A stretch of 64,000 bases of DNA from Aphidius gifuensis (Eukaryota; Arthropoda; Insecta; Hymenoptera; Braconidae): positions 868,001 to 932,000 of the forward strand of contig NC_057788.1 in NCBI RefSeq assembly GCF_014905175.1, read 5' to 3'. Below are positions 12,501 through 25,372 of this stretch, piece after piece (the stretch's first letter is position 1; every line of letters starts with the position of its first letter). A model generated the notes under the pieces. That model made no database searches and was not told where the DNA came from. It worked only from the letters and a program-made list of their open reading frames with translations. The position numbers and the translations under genes are program-made.

Positions 12501-15500
12501 TTATTGGTGTTGCTTGCTTTCTCATGGTGATTCCATTTACTGGTTGGATAGGCAAAAAATCAACAAGTTATCGTCGTAAAAGTGCTGAAAAAACTGATGA
12601 ACGTGTTAGATTGACAAATGCCATTATCAATGGTATTGAAGCAATTAAAATGTACAGTTGGGAATATCCATTTAGTAATTTAATTAAAAATTCACGAGAT
12701 ATTGAAATTAAAACAATACAATCAGCACATAATTTACGAATTATCATACTGTCTTTTGCTCAATTTATGACAAAAATTATTTTACTTATTACAATACTTT
12801 GTATTTTATTTTTGAAAATTGATGATTCACCAGACAAAAATAAAATAACAGCTGCAAAAATTTTCATGTTAATTGCTTACTTTGAAATGCTTCGTATTCA
12901 AATGTTATTTAGCTTTTCTAGAGCTACTTTACTATTCGGTGAAACAATGGCATCAATAAAACGTATTCATAATTTTATGATGTATGAAGAGGTTGATGAG
13001 CCAGCTCAACTTGATACTTATAAAAGTTTAGCTAATCAAAATATCAAAGAACTAAATGGAGACATAAATAATTATTCTTTTCAAGAAGATAAAGGATCAA
13101 TCGTTATTAAAGATGCATTCACTAGATGGTTAAGTGAAGATGCCTTGAAAAATATAAACATGATTGTAAAACCCGGTCAATTGGTGGCTATTGTAGGACC
13201 AGTTGGTTCTGGTAAAACAAGTTTATTAAATGTTATATTAAAAGAGCTGGCTGTCTATCAGGGAAGTGTTGATGTCCAGGGTAATATTGCGTATGCATGT
13301 CAAGAGCCATGGTTGTTTGCTGGTTCAGTGAGAAATAATATTCTCTTTGGTCGAGCACTTGATCAAAAAAGATATGAACGAGTTGTCAAAGTGTGCCAGC
13401 TAAAACGAGACTATCAATTGTTTCCCTATGGTGATAAAACAATTGTTGGTGATCGAGGAGTAAGTTTGTCTGGTGGACAACGAGCCAGAATAAATCTTGC
13501 ACGTGCTGTTTATGCTGATGCTCCAATTTATTTGTTTGATGATCCACTGAGTGCTGTTGATGCTCATGTTGGCAAACACATGTTTGAAGAATGCATTGAA
13601 AAATATCTCAAGGGAAAAACGAGGATACTTGTGACTCATCAGATACAATTCTTACGAAATGTTGATAAAATTATTGTTATGGAAGAGGGACAAATTAAAG
13701 CTGAAGGAAGTTATGCTGATTTATTATCAAGAAACATTGACATTGGTAAATTATCAGTTGCTCCTTCGTCTGAAGATGACACAAAATCTTTAGCACCAAG
13801 TCAAACCAGTTCTCGACACACAAGTTTCAGCTCAGTCAATTTGGAAACAACAATAAAAGATGTAAAAGATACAACACTTGTCATCCAACAAGAGCCAGTT
13901 GAAGTTAAAGAAAGCCAAAGTAAAGGTAGCATGGGAGCTAAAATATATTCAACATATTTTGGTGCTGCTGGTAGTTGGTGTTTAGTATCATTTACATCTT
14001 TGTTAATTATGATTGTACAAATACTTTGTTCGGGTAATGACTGGTTTATTGCATATTGGGTTAAACTTGAAGAAAAATATCCAAATTCAACATTAACAGA
14101 GTCTCCATATTCAGAACGAAGCTTATCTATGTTAAATTGCATTTTAATTCTGACAATTATTATTGTGCTAATAATATTTATTACAAATATACAAATATTT
14201 ACATTTATTTCAGTTTGTATGAGATCTTCGAGAAATCTGCATGATAAAATATTCAATAGTATAACACATGCAACAATGAGATTTTTCAATACAAATCCAT
14301 CGGGTAGAATTTTAAATCGTTTTTCAAAAGATTTAGGCACTATCGATGATTTGTTGCCTCTCACAATGCTTGATTGCATTCGAAATATTGTCAAGGTCAT
14401 TGGTATTTTTGTTCTGGTAGGAATAACAAATATTTGGCTTCTTATTCCTGCAATAATTATTGGAATAATTATGTATTTTATTAGAACTTTTTACTTTACC
14501 ACTTCAAGAAGTATAAAAAGACTTGAAGGAATAACAAAATCACCAATGTTTAATCATTTGAGTGCAACTTATCAAGGTCTTGCAACAATAAGATCATCAA
14601 ATAGTCAAAAAATATTAATTAAAGAGTTTAATAATCATCAAGATCTTCATTCTTCAGCATGGTACATGTACATTGTAACTTCAGCAGCATTTGGTTTTTG
14701 GCTAGACATTTTCTGTTCAATTTACGTTTGCATTGTCATCATGAGTATACTGACATACGTAGAAAGAGATGGAGTTTCTGGAAGCAGTGTTGGTCTTGTT
14801 ATCACACAAATTATTGGACTCACTGGAATGTTACAATTTACAATGAAACAACTTGCTGAGCTTGAAAATCAAATGACCTCAGTAGAGAGAGTATGGGAAT
14901 ATACTAAACTTGAAAATGAACCACCACTTGAAAGTTTACCTGATAAAAAACCAAAAGAAAAATGGCCAGAGAGTGGTTATATTAAATTTAGAAATGTCAA
15001 CATGTCGTATGATCCCGAGGAAGCACCAGTATTAAAAAATCTCAATTTTACAATTGGTGCAAAAGAAAAAGTTGGAATTGTTGGAAGAACTGGTGCTGGT
15101 AAATCATCATTAATATCAGCATTATTTAGACTGGCATATATTGATGGTAAAATTGAAATTGATGGAATTGAAACTGGTGAAATTGGTCTACATGATTTAC
15201 GATCGAAAATATCAATTATTCCTCAAGAACCATTTTTATTTGCTGGTCGTTTAAGAAAAAATTTAGATCCATTTGATTTGTACGATGATTACATACTCTT
15301 GTCAGCTCTGGAAGATGTTGAGCTTAAAGAAATGGAACTCTACGAACACGTCAGTGAGGGAGGCAGTAACTTGAGTGTTGGACAACGACAACTTGTCTGT
15401 CTTGCCCGTGCAATCATCAGGAATAATAGAGTATTAATATTGGATGAGGCAACTGCCAATGTTGATCCAAGAACAGATGAACTTATACAAAAAACAATTC

Positions 15501-15757
15501 GTAGAAAATTTGCAGATTGCACTGTACTTACGATTGCTCATCGACTCAATACTGTCATGGATAGTGATAAAATACTCGTGATGGATGCTGGAACAGTTGT
15601 TGAGTTTGATCATCCACATGTGCTTCTTCAAAACCCTGAAGGTGCATTCACCAGTATGATCAATGAAACTGGTAAATCTGATGCTCATGCTTTATCAATT
15701 ATTGCCGAAAAAAATTATCATTTACATTCATCAACAACATCTTCATGCAATAAATAA
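9593..15757 (+). CDS. ABCC-family transporter (MRP4/lethal(2)03659-like), with an insertion
   Basis: ATP-driven exporter of organic anions and conjugates at the plasma membrane (family knowledge). Exons that join in frame: 9593-9669, 9748-9993, 10222-10297 and 12173-15757, giving 1327 residues, the usual ABCC4 length. NBD1 has Walker A GPVGSGKTSLL (about residue 475), signature LSGGQRARINLARA (about 565) and Walker B IYLFDDPLSAVD (about 586). NBD2 has GRTGAGKSSLI (about 1104), the ABCC-type signature LSVGQRQLVCLARA (about 1200) and VLILDEATANVD (about 1220). Two six-helix membrane domains precede the NBDs. The stretch 10304-10324 reads KNDAYIY and then hits TAG. The same 21 bases recur at 12179-12199 and continue into the conserved membrane domain. 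Only a GT (10298) to AG (12171-12172) splice restores the frame. The gene may therefore work through a new intron or may be broken in this haplotype. Confidence 0.88.
10304..12199. mobile_element. Putative non-autonomous TIR element inserted in the ABC transporter
   Basis: The insert (10325-12178) is bounded by a perfect 21-bp direct repeat (10304-10324 and 12179-12199; core atgatgcatatatatat) that looks like a target duplication. Its ends are imperfect inverted repeats of about 110 bp. The left end has gattgaaaaatcag and ttcaagcctata; the right end read backwards has agttgaaaaaaatcag and ttcaagcctata. No transposase frame is present. The middle is mostly a degenerate repeat. A 21-bp duplication is long for a DNA transposon, so the class is uncertain. 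Confidence 0.65.
11035..11740. repeat. Degenerate tandem repeat of agctaagtaaaaatct
   Basis: Dozens of variants of agctaagtaaaaatct and of a longer unit with tgtagatattgattgtttggctacaatta fill the centre of the inserted element. The unit is short, the copies are diverged, and nothing is coded. Confidence 0.75.
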
Positions 15758-16847
15758 ACCGGTATTATTTTTTATCCTATTTAAACAGTAAATTTTGTTG
15801 TTTATTGACAATAAATATTTGCATGTTTTTTTTACCTCTATGCAATATTAATATAACATCATTTGATTTCTGTACTTATGAGAGAAATATTTTACTTAAT
15901 TTTTTATATCATTGTAGCATCACATTTTATGAGTAAGTTGACAAAATGTATTTTTTTCTTTTTTATCTTTTAGATTATTTTTATGTACATAGCAAATCAC
16001 GTATTATTTGTGTACAGATAATATTGCATTGTAAGAAAACTTCAAGTAATAGCAATAAAAATAATAATAATATCTTTCATTGTTCTATTTTTTTTTTTTT
16101 CTTAACTAATCTTTTCTATTGTTTTTTAAAGAAAACAAAAAACAAATTTAAAAAAATTCAACAAAAGAAAATTAAGATTAATTAAATTACATTTGAAATA
16201 AAATTATTTTGCAATTGGCATAATTTATTTTCAATCATTTTAAATAAACAGGAAATAGCTCAATTATTTGTCGATAACTTACCGACAAAGGAATAAATAC
16301 CCAAAAAAAAAAGATAGAAAATGCCACGCTTCATTGTTCCATCAAAAAAATCATTTATTTATTATTAAAAAAAAACACAATTATAATTTATATATGTATA
16401 AATAACACTGGTTATATTGTTTAATGTTCAATTTTGTTATTATTAAATAAAATCAACTATAAAGGTAATTTTTAAAAATATAAATAAACACAACAAAAAA
16501 ATATAAACAATTTTAAAAAATGTTTTGACAGTGTGTGTTGAATTCACCGGCCGGTGACATTTTGTGTGTGCATACGTGTCGAATTTTTTATAATCCCTTT
16601 AACAATAACAATAAATATAAACAATATATAATTAGCAACAATAATTTAAACAATAATAATATTATCAACAAAAAATTCTTCAAAGTATTAAAAATATCAA
16701 ATTAAATTTTATAACCTCTTTTTCTTTTGTTTATATTAATTGACATTTTACATAAACAAAACTTTAAAATTATTTTAAAAAAATAATTTATATTTTTATG
16801 TATAAATTTTCAGGTGGATTACAATAATTAAAGTAATAAGGAAAAAA
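15758..16847. other. Intergenic, ABC transporter 3' flank and STT3A promoter
   Basis: AT-rich spacer. Possible polyadenylation signals (aataaa) occur near 15808. GC-richer bases around 16530-16580 include a perfect 14-bp palindrome listed separately. The STT3A transcript may start downstream of it. No gene is seen. Confidence 0.5.
16544..16557. promoter_or_regulatory. 14-bp perfect palindrome TCACCGGCCGGTGA upstream of STT3A
   Basis: A GC-rich self-complementary site in otherwise about 80% AT DNA, 291 bases before the STT3A start codon. It has the look of a dimeric transcription-factor site. No factor can be named from sequence. Confidence 0.4.
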
Positions 16848-19114
16848 TGGTTTCCTTAATAAAAGTCAAGGGTCTTCAAATGTCTTCCCAAAAACAGGAG
16901 ACACTTTTAAAATTGACAGTTTTATCATTAGCAGCTGTTTTATGTAAGTTTATATAAAAATAAAAAATAAATAAAGTAAATATTAATTAACATAAATATA
17001 TTTCAGCATTTGCAACAAGATTATTTTCAGTATTACGTTATGAAAGTGTAATACATGAATTTGATCCATACTTTAATTATAGAACAACAAAATTTTTAAC
17101 TGAACAAGGTTTTTATAATTTTCATAATTGGTTTGATGATAGAGTATGGTATCCACTTGGTCGTATTATTGGTGGTACAATATATCCTGGTTTAATGATA
17201 ACATCAGCAACATTATACAGTTTATTACAAACATTAAACATTCCAATAGACATACGTAATGTTTGTGTTTTTTTAGCACCATTATTTTCAAGTTTTACAA
17301 CAATTGTAACATATTTATTAACAAAAGAACTTAAAGATTCAGCATCTGGTTTATTTGCTGCATCAATGATATCAATTGTACCTGGTTATATATCACGTTC
17401 AGTTGCTGGTTCATATGACAATGAAGGAATTGCAATATTTTGTATGTTATTTACATATTACATGTGGATTAAAGCTGTTAAAAGTGGTACAATATTATGG
17501 TCAACATGTGCTGCACTTGCATATTTTTATATGGTATCATCATGGGGTGGTTATGTATTTTTAATTAATTTAATACCACTTCATGTACTAACATTAATGG
17601 TTACCGGTAGATTTTCACATAGAATATATATTGCATATAGTATATTATATTGTATTGGTACAGCATTATCAATGCAAATATCATTTGTTGGTTTTCAACC
17701 AGTACAAAGTTCAGAACACATGTTGGCATTTGGTGTATTTGGATTATGTCAAATTCATAGTATTGTTGATTATTTACGTAGTAAATTAACACAAAATGAT
17801 TTTGATATATTATTTAAAGCACTTGTTATTATTATGTTAACATTATCTGGTATTGTTGGTTGTATATTAACAATAACTGGTAAAATATCACCATGGACTG
17901 GACGTTTTTATTCATTACTTGATCCATCATATGCTAAAAATCATATACCAATAATAGCATCAGTATCAGAACATCAACCAACATCATGGAGTTCATTTTA
18001 TTTTGATTTACAAATATTAGTATTTTTATTTCCTGTTGGTTTATATATTTGTTTTTCAAAATTAACTGATTCAAATATATTTTTAATTTTATATGGTGTT
18101 ACAAGTTTATATTTTGCTGGTGTTATGGTACGTTTAATGCTTGTACTAGCACCAGTTATGTGTATACTTGGTGGTATTGGTGTATCATCATTGCTATTAA
18201 TATACATGAAACAAATTAGCAATCATAATAACATTAATAACAAGTCAATTGATAAAAAAAGTTTACGTAAATTTGATAATAATTATGTTATGAAAAATGA
18301 ATTTGCAATGTTATTTGTTGCAATAATGTGTATATTATTTTTTTCATATACATTACATTGTACATGGGTTACTGCTGAGGCATATAGTTCACCAAGTATT
18401 GTATTATCAGCAAGATCACCAGATGGTGGACGTATGATATTTGATGATTTTAGAGAAGCATATTATTGGCTACGTATGAATACACCTGAAGATTCAAAAA
18501 TAATGTCTTGGTGGGATTATGGTTATCAAATTACTGAAATGGCTAATAGAACAATACTTGTTGATAATAATACATGGAATAATACACATATATCACGTGT
18601 TGGACAAGCTATGGCTAGTTCAGAAGATAAAGCATATGAAATAATGCGTGAATTAGATGTTAATTATGTGTTGGTTATATTTGGTGGTCTTACTGGTTAT
18701 TCATCTGATGATATTAATAAATTTTTATGGATGGTTAGAATTGGTGGTAGTACTGAAGAAGGAAAAACAATTACTGAATATGATTATTATAATCCATCTG
18801 GTGAATTTAGAGTTGATAAAGATGGATCATCAACTTTATTAAATTGTCTTATGTATAAATTGTGTTATTATAAATTTGGACAAGTTTTTACTGAAGGAGG
18901 TGAGTTGATAATTATTCATATTTTAATTATTTATAATTTTATTAAAATTAATCTCATTTGTTTTTCAGGAAAACCATCTGGTTATGATCGTGTTAGAAAT
19001 ATGGAAATTGGACATAAAGATTTCGAATTGGATACTCTTGAAGAAGCCTATACAACTGAACACTGGCTTGTCAGAATTTACAAAGTTAAAGATTTAAAAA
19101 ATCGAGGAAATTAA
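16848..19114 (+). CDS. STT3A: Oligosaccharyltransferase catalytic subunit STT3A
   Basis: Catalytic subunit of the ER oligosaccharyltransferase. It moves the Glc3Man9GlcNAc2 glycan from dolichol pyrophosphate to Asn in N-X-S/T sites, acting with the translocon (family knowledge). Exons 16848-16943, 17007-18899 and 18969-19114 join in frame to about 711 residues, the expected length. The multi-spanning N-terminal half is nearly invariant, with ESVIHEFDPYFNYR containing the metal-binding DxD-type Asp and SVAGSYDNEGIAIF. The C-terminal luminal domain begins with the acceptor-site motif SWWDYGYQI, followed by NRTILVDNNTWNNTHI. Sequence blocks fit the A rather than the B paralogue, including the short N-terminus and the HWLVRIYKVKDL ending. 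The second exon would read on past 18899, but the conserved EGGKPSGYDRVRN junction shows the true splice. It is convergent with the Expansion-like gene. Confidence 0.96.
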
Positions 19115-19662
19115 GAGAGATTTTTCAATATTTATAATCTCAACTGGTGAATATTATTTTGGCCAAGTGCATTTCTAAAATTTTTTTACAAACATTACTC
19201 AGTCATAATTATTCACTATTTACTACTTAATCAATTCCTTAATTCAATGGTAGTACAAAGTACTAAATAACATTGCAATTATAATAATAATAATAATATT
19301 TTTTATCATAAAAATAAAAAAAATTTAATTACTTTTTTCGATGACGCACAATTGAAACGTGATTAATTAATGTGTTCGATTTAACTGATAAAACGGAGAA
19401 TTTAATTTAAAAAAAAAAAACAAAACAATATTAATAATAATGATAATAATAATACGTATTTTGATTTTATATTTTTGAAAATATGATTTTTCTTGTAAAA
19501 AAAAAAAAAAAAAAGAAAATAATAAAAAAAAAACAATTGGTAAATTTATAGTCAAAAACATTGTGATAAAAAATATGAGTATTTAATACAAATGTTTTTT
19601 TTTTTTCTTTATATCGATATACATACAAAATAACGGTAATTAAATTATAAATATTAATAAAA
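19115..19662. other. 3' to 3' spacer between STT3A and the Expansion-like gene
   Basis: AT-rich, with several homopolymer A runs (19410, 19498) and short ataata repeats. It carries the 3'UTRs of both convergent genes. Nothing else is seen. Confidence 0.5.
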
Positions 19663-21582
19663 TCAATCCCATTCGCCGATAAACATAGCACGTGATGTTG
19701 GTGGTATAACGCCTCTTGTTGGTATTGGTAGTCTTCCATAAATATGATTGTATGGTGAATCTATTCTATCATCAGAATCTAAAAATTAAAAAACCCAAAA
19801 ATTAGAAAAAATAATGATTAATCAATTGACATTAACACGTAACACAGTAGATTGTTTTTAAACTTGAAAAAAAAGCCAATAACATACTGAGCAAATAAAT
19901 TTAAAATAATCGCTATTAATAATTTAAAAAAAACCTATAATAATATTTTTAAATTAATTAATAGTTTACTCATTTGATTACGTAATTAATAGCTAATTAA
20001 ATAAGCTATAACAATGTGTGTTACGTGTTATGAAATATCAAGAAATAAAAAAAAAATTTACCAAGTCCACTTTCAAATGATTTAGCATGATAAATAATTG
20101 ATTGTTTTTTGGGTGTTGTATGTGTACCATAAATTTGTGATGATTGACTACTGTATAAACCATGTCCGCCATATGAATTTTTAATTTGTCCATATGATGG
20201 ATGTATTTTTAATGCTTGACTGGTACCATTACCATTTTTAGCCATTTTAACAAAATTTGGTACACGTGCACGAAGACCACAATAATATGGATCATCATAT
20301 TTTTTACTATCATTTTTTTTATTAACTTTTTTATCATTAACTGATAATACTTTTGGTCGTACATTATTCGTTACATAATCATCATCAATATCATCATAAT
20401 CAGGCTTTGGAATAATATCATGATCATATATATTTTCTCTTGGTGGTAATTTTGGTGGTTTTTCACCTCGACGATGATAATAACTTGTTGATTGTCCATA
20501 TATTTGTTCTTGTCTCATATCTTGTCTTACTAATTCACGTAATTCACTTGGTCCAGATGATGATGATACACCAGCAATACTGTATGGATCCTCATCAGGT
20601 ATTGGAATTCTTGGTCGATTTTTAATATCAACTGGTCTTTGTAATGCTAAAACTATTGATTTAACAAAATAAATAATACATATTAGCTTTAAAAAAAAAA
20701 GCAATTAATAATAATTTAAAGAATTTTAAAGAATTTCATGTTACCTGGTGGTAATTTTGATTTAAGCATATCTAAACCAACAACATTAACAATAAGTACC
20801 CATACTGGACATTGTAATAAATCAGCTTCAGTACGTACAAATACTGTTGCACTTAAACATTGTTTTTCCAATCTTTTTCTATCTGGATATGCACGTCTTG
20901 TTTCTCTTGATAAATTTGTTTGATATTTATTCATATCAAATAATTTACCTGGTTTTTCATGTTCCAAAGAACCTTGTGAATTTTTTAATATTTCATTACC
21001 AACAGCATTATCTTCATTATGAGTTGTTTTAATATAAACATTACTTTTACAAAGTCTTTTTATTAATATATTTCCTTGATCATCCATTTTTATTTTAACA
21101 CCTTGATTAATATGTCTTTTAGCTTCTTCTGTTTTTTGATCTCTCATTGGATTATCAAAACCACAAAGTCCTATTCTATAATTTCAAAAAAATATTATTT
21201 AATTTACATAAAATTTTTTTATTTATTTTATATTTTATATTTACCTGAATCCATCAAAACCATCATTTGAACCATTCACTGTTAAAACTGGTGCTCTTGC
21301 ATATGCTTTAGCAACTCTTCTATTTCTTTCAAACACAATAACTTTTGCCCATATTTCATCATCAATTTGATTCCATTTATCCAATACTTCTTGTATATGA
21401 TCCTGTTTAATCAACAACAAATATACATCAGTTAATAAATTAATAAACAATTTAAATAAATTTTTTTTTACCTTGTATAGCTTGTCTAAATTATACCAGA
21501 CATCCTCCTCTTCCTGTTCCTCATATTGTGCATCAGCCAAATTATCCCTTGATCGTGAAAGTATTTTTCGTCGAGACACCAT
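19663..21582 (-). CDS. exp: Expansion/Rebuf-like MH2-domain protein
   Basis: Insect Expansion and Rebuf carry a Smad-like MH2 fold without DNA binding. They act in the cytoplasm of tracheal and cuticle-forming cells to promote chitin deposition (knowledge of the Drosophila genes). Exons on the minus strand: 21582-21472, 21402-21245, 21175-20745, 20646-20062 and 19778-19663; all phases agree, giving 466 residues. Exons 1-3 contain the family's conserved region: DHIQEVLDKW, VIVFERNRRVAKAYARAP, GFDGFRIGLCGFDNPMRD, IKMDDQGNILIKR, and the MH2 core ending VWVLIVNVVGLDMLKSKLPP. Exon 4 is a variable Tyr/Pro-rich tail. Exon 5 is a short conserved C-terminus ending FIGEWD. A splice acceptor just upstream of the ATG (about 21613) implies a 5'UTR intron, so the first exon and promoter lie farther right. 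The symbol is by family likeness. Confidence 0.85.
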
Positions 21583-23992
21583 GATTTTAACAAACTACAA
21601 CACCTTCTATCTGCAATATAAATAAATAATCAAATATTTAAAACTGGTTTTTAATATCAAGTATCATCTTGTTCACATGATATTTATTTATTTTATTTTT
21701 TTTCATATATTTATTATTATTTTATGTTATAGAATTGTAAAATGTAAATACACACAGTGCAGAGGTGTAAAATTCCAGTCTTGCAAATTTGAGGTATGTA
21801 AAAAACAAAATGAAAATAATATAAATAATTATACATGATGTTTTACTAAAAATAGATTATGACGATTGTCAACGAGATGTTGGTGAGTGTGTGGTCTTCA
21901 GGGGTTATTAGCCCCATACCAAGATCCTGGTCATTCTGATACATTTTTATACACAGAAATAACACAAGGTCGTTGTTTTTTTTTTTTTAAAATTAATTTA
22001 CATACAAGCTTTTTGTTTTATAATTATTTTTTATCATTTTTTATTTATTAACTTGTTTTAAAATAACAAAAATCTAGCCCGGATGTTGATGAGATCCTGG
22101 TTAATAATTAGGTGAGATTTTAAAAATATTATATCGATTGAAAGGTGTCTCTCTATTTTTTTTTTTTTCATACAAATAAAAAATAATGATAATATTATAT
22201 TATGCCCTTGGCGGGGAAACTTGAAAGTCCATTTGGTAACTTGCATACCGATCCACATTAAAATCATTATCATTATATTTTTATATAATTAAAAAAAATA
22301 AAAAAAAAACTATATATGTATATTTATAAATATATTTTGTATTTTAAATTGTGAAATCATGGATATCAATTTCATGTCTTCATCATAAACATATTATCAC
22401 TATAAGATGTAATTATTTATTGAGAGAAATTTTTCGAAACTAGTCATTCGAAAATTTTAATAAAAAAAATTAGAGAAAACAAAAAAATAAAGAATTGATG
22501 ATGATGAAAAAGGAAAAAAAAAATTCTAAACTTTCGCTTTAATATGTCTAATAATACATAAATTCAAAAAATAATTTAAAAATATAAACAATTTCGAAAA
22601 AAAAAAAAAAAAAATTTTCTTAGTAAATATTTAAATTAGAAAATGATGGAAAAATAGTATACTTTTTTTTTTTTGATAAAAATAATGAAAAATTAAATAT
22701 TTCAAATAAATATATTTGTATTTAAAAAAAACCAACATTGTTTGTTATATTAAATGTTGAGACTTGCACCTAAAATCGTCGACTTTCACTCGTAATAAAA
22801 TGCGAAGGCCTGGTGTTGGAAGTAAAATAACTATATATACACAAGAGTAGTAATGGAGAGACTGTTGAGAGTTTCCTTGGGCAATTGCTGCGCAACATAA
22901 TCCATACATACAAAATATAAATAAATAAATAAATAATAATAACAACAGCACGTGTATATATATAGTTATACATAAAAGCAGCTGGTTAAGATGAAAATAA
23001 ATAAAAAAAAAAAAATTAAATAATAAAATACTGGAGGAGAAAAATATATACATACAAATACGAGAAATTCATACAAATTTATATTAGAATAAAATGCAAT
23101 GAATAAAGTGAATAAAGTGAATAAAATGTATATAAAAGTCAAATAGTTGAGAGAAATATTACTATACTTCATTGCTCGATTATTTCGCTGTAGAAAATAT
23201 CAACGCATATATTTTTTAACACACAGACAAATGTGTAGATGTATTTATATATTTATTCTCTTTAAAAGAAAATTATACCTTGATGGGATAACGTAACACT
23301 CCTTGTCTGTATTTATTATTATCATCATTGTTATTTAATTTCGTGTAGTAAAAAAAAAAAAAAAAAGAGAAAGATTGAAATTTATATAAAGAAATTAATA
23401 GTAAAGCGGAAAATATGTTATTAAAATTTGTATATTATATTTAGAGTTATGTATTTATTCATTTTTTTATTATGAGAAATTTTTTTGGTTAATTAGTATA
23501 TTGTTTATTTATATTTTAAACAATATTGACTTTTTTTTTTTTGGAGAAATGAATTTTTGTTTTTTTCGAAATTTTATATTGTCAATTGGATTTATTTAGT
23601 TAATAATTATTTGATATTATTTAGCAATAATTAGTATGAATTTTTGATATTTTAATTAATTAATTATATGAAAATTTATTATTTATTAATAATTAATTCA
23701 TTTGTTTACAACAAAGGTATTTATTTAAAAAAGAAAAAATTATTTCTATAAATTTTTTTTTTCTTTTTAGAAATTATTGTCATTGTTGTTTAAATTATAA
23801 ACAATTAATTGTTATTATTTATGCACTATTATTTTACAAAATTTAATAGTTCAACTAACAAATTATTCATATCCATTATTTATTAATAATAAATTAATTT
23901 ATCAATTTACAACAAAATTATTCATTCAGATGAGAAAAACTGTAAATTTTTTTTTTTTTACTTTTTGCAAATTTTCATTACAATATTTAAAT
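21583..23992. other. Intergenic AT-rich DNA upstream of the Expansion-like gene
   Basis: No gene recognised. Slightly GC-richer islands lie at 21860-21960 (ending gatcctggtcattctga), 22075-22110 (gatcctggttaat), 22200-22260 and 22745-22905. They could be untranslated exons of the minus-strand gene or regulatory DNA. Long runs of A/T break the rest. Confidence 0.4.
23560..23992. repeat. Local AT-rich ~200-bp repeat, copies left of the LTR element
   Basis: Two diverged units (about 23575-23810 and 23811-23992) share a fixed order of blocks: attaataattaattcattt, tttacaacaaa, a T run followed by ctttttagaaat or ctttttgcaaat, and tcattgttgtttaaat-like DNA. A third unit lies on the far side of the retrotransposon at 30597-30815, so the element landed inside this array. 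Confidence 0.6.
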
Positions 23993-25046
23993 TTTAGCTA
24001 TTCTCGCTGCCTTATAGGCTGATCAAGACCGATCCAACGGAAATCCTCCAACCAACGACTTCGTTTTTATATTTTATTTTATATTTCTTTTTGTATATTA
24101 TTATTATTATCGTTCATTATATTTTTCCCCCTTTTTCACCAAGATAGAGAGAGGAGGGATAGCTTGGAGTGGGGACAGCTTGGTAGATCCGAGCTGCTCC
24201 GAAATATCTTGGGCTGAACTCACTCTCTTGGCTGTGGGACGTGGTAAGAAACACACGTTTCGAGATCAGCTCTTGGTTTTACGTTATGTAGGGTACTCAT
24301 GTGTCTAGCTGGATACTCAGCGGACACGTGGATTTTGTAGGTTAGTTTTGGGGCGTTGTCCGTGTGAATCATGGACAACGTCAAGCATACAATTTTCATT
24401 TGATGATTTAGTTAATTAATTTTGTTAGAAACGCGGTCCCTTTGTTTATTTAATTAATAAATTAAATTCAAGGTCGCGAGTAAGTTATGTTGTACGTTTT
24501 GGAATATTGAGACTCTGATTATGTTTTGGATTATTGAGACTACGTTTTTGTATTTTGGATTTAAGATTAAGTTTTGGTTAAATAAATAATACTTTTTGGT
24601 TTTTGAGTATAAAATAATAATGTGTTATTGTTAATTATTTTGATTGATTATAATTTTTCTTGTAACTTTATCCGGCCCTTCTACCACAACCAGCACACTG
24701 AGCGAGTCTAGCTTCCCTCTAGGCTAGTTGTCAACGGTTATTTGGTTATTTTGTTGTATATTTGGGTTGTTGGGTTATTTGTTGCTATTTGGTATTTTTG
24801 GGTATGAATGTGGTAAGCCTTTTTCGAGTTTTAGGGCGAATTGAAAACTCATGATTTTAGACTAAGCCTTTTTCGAGTTTTAGGGCGAATTGAAAACGTC
24901 ATGATTTTAACAGTTAATAATAATAGTTGGTTATTTTGGATTTTGAGTTTGGTTAGTTTTCTGTTTTGAGATAAATTAATATATAAACCAAATAACATTC
25001 TTGATAATTAGTCCGAGAAGGTAACGAGCAGAAATGCCACGTTACA
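23993..25046 (+). repeat. 5' LTR of the gag-only retrotransposon
   Basis: It matches 29598-30596 nearly base for base from attctcgctgccttatagg to ccacgttaca. The end GTTACA pairs with the TGTAGC start of the 3' copy. In this copy that start reads TTTAGC. It carries a tandem duplication of a 47-bp block beginning aagcctttttcgagtttta (about 24813 and 24861) that is single in the 3' LTR. Confidence 0.92.
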
Positions 25047-25048
25047 AA

Positions 25049-25066
25049 TGGCGCCCAAACAGGGAC
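25049..25066 (+). promoter_or_regulatory. Primer binding site, tRNA-Lys type
   Basis: TGGCGCCCAAACAGGGAC starts two bases after the 5' LTR. It differs at one position from the well-known retroviral tRNA-Lys3 primer site, so priming by a tRNA-Lys is likely. Confidence 0.8.
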
Positions 25067-25106
25067 CCGTTATCAAGAAAAATTTTAAAATCAAGTTTTA
25101 ATAGTT

Positions 25107-25372
25107 AACAACTCCGTTTTCGATAAATTCATTATTTATTAGGCGCGATATTATTGGCTAGGTAACGAGCGACTACTCATTAACAACTCCGTCTAATCAT
25201 TTAGTTAATTTTAGAAAACGCGATATTGACTGATACTGGTTTGTTTAACAACTCCGTTATTTACAACTTTGGTTATTTAATAGGTGCGATATTAATAGTT
25301 ATTTTCGCGCAATAATTGTTGACAACTCCGCTTAATTACTTATTGGATTGTAGATAACGCGATATTAATCAA
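25107..25372 (+). repeat. Four ~70-bp leader repeats after the PBS
   Basis: aacaactccg occurs at 25107, 25182, 25247 and (as gacaactccg) 25321. Each is followed 30-40 bases later by a gcgatatt block (about 25143, 25219, 25284 and 25359). The alternating pattern sits just 3' of the primer site in the untranslated leader. Confidence 0.75.

Noticed and set aside
13801..14400. Minus-strand open frame of 199 codons
   Set aside because: It lies antisense within the well-conserved ABC transporter exon and shows no domain or start context.
22745..23172. Overlapping minus-strand frames of 60-100 codons
   Set aside because: A/T-driven Leu/Phe/Ile/Tyr strings without splice partners, domains or conserved features.
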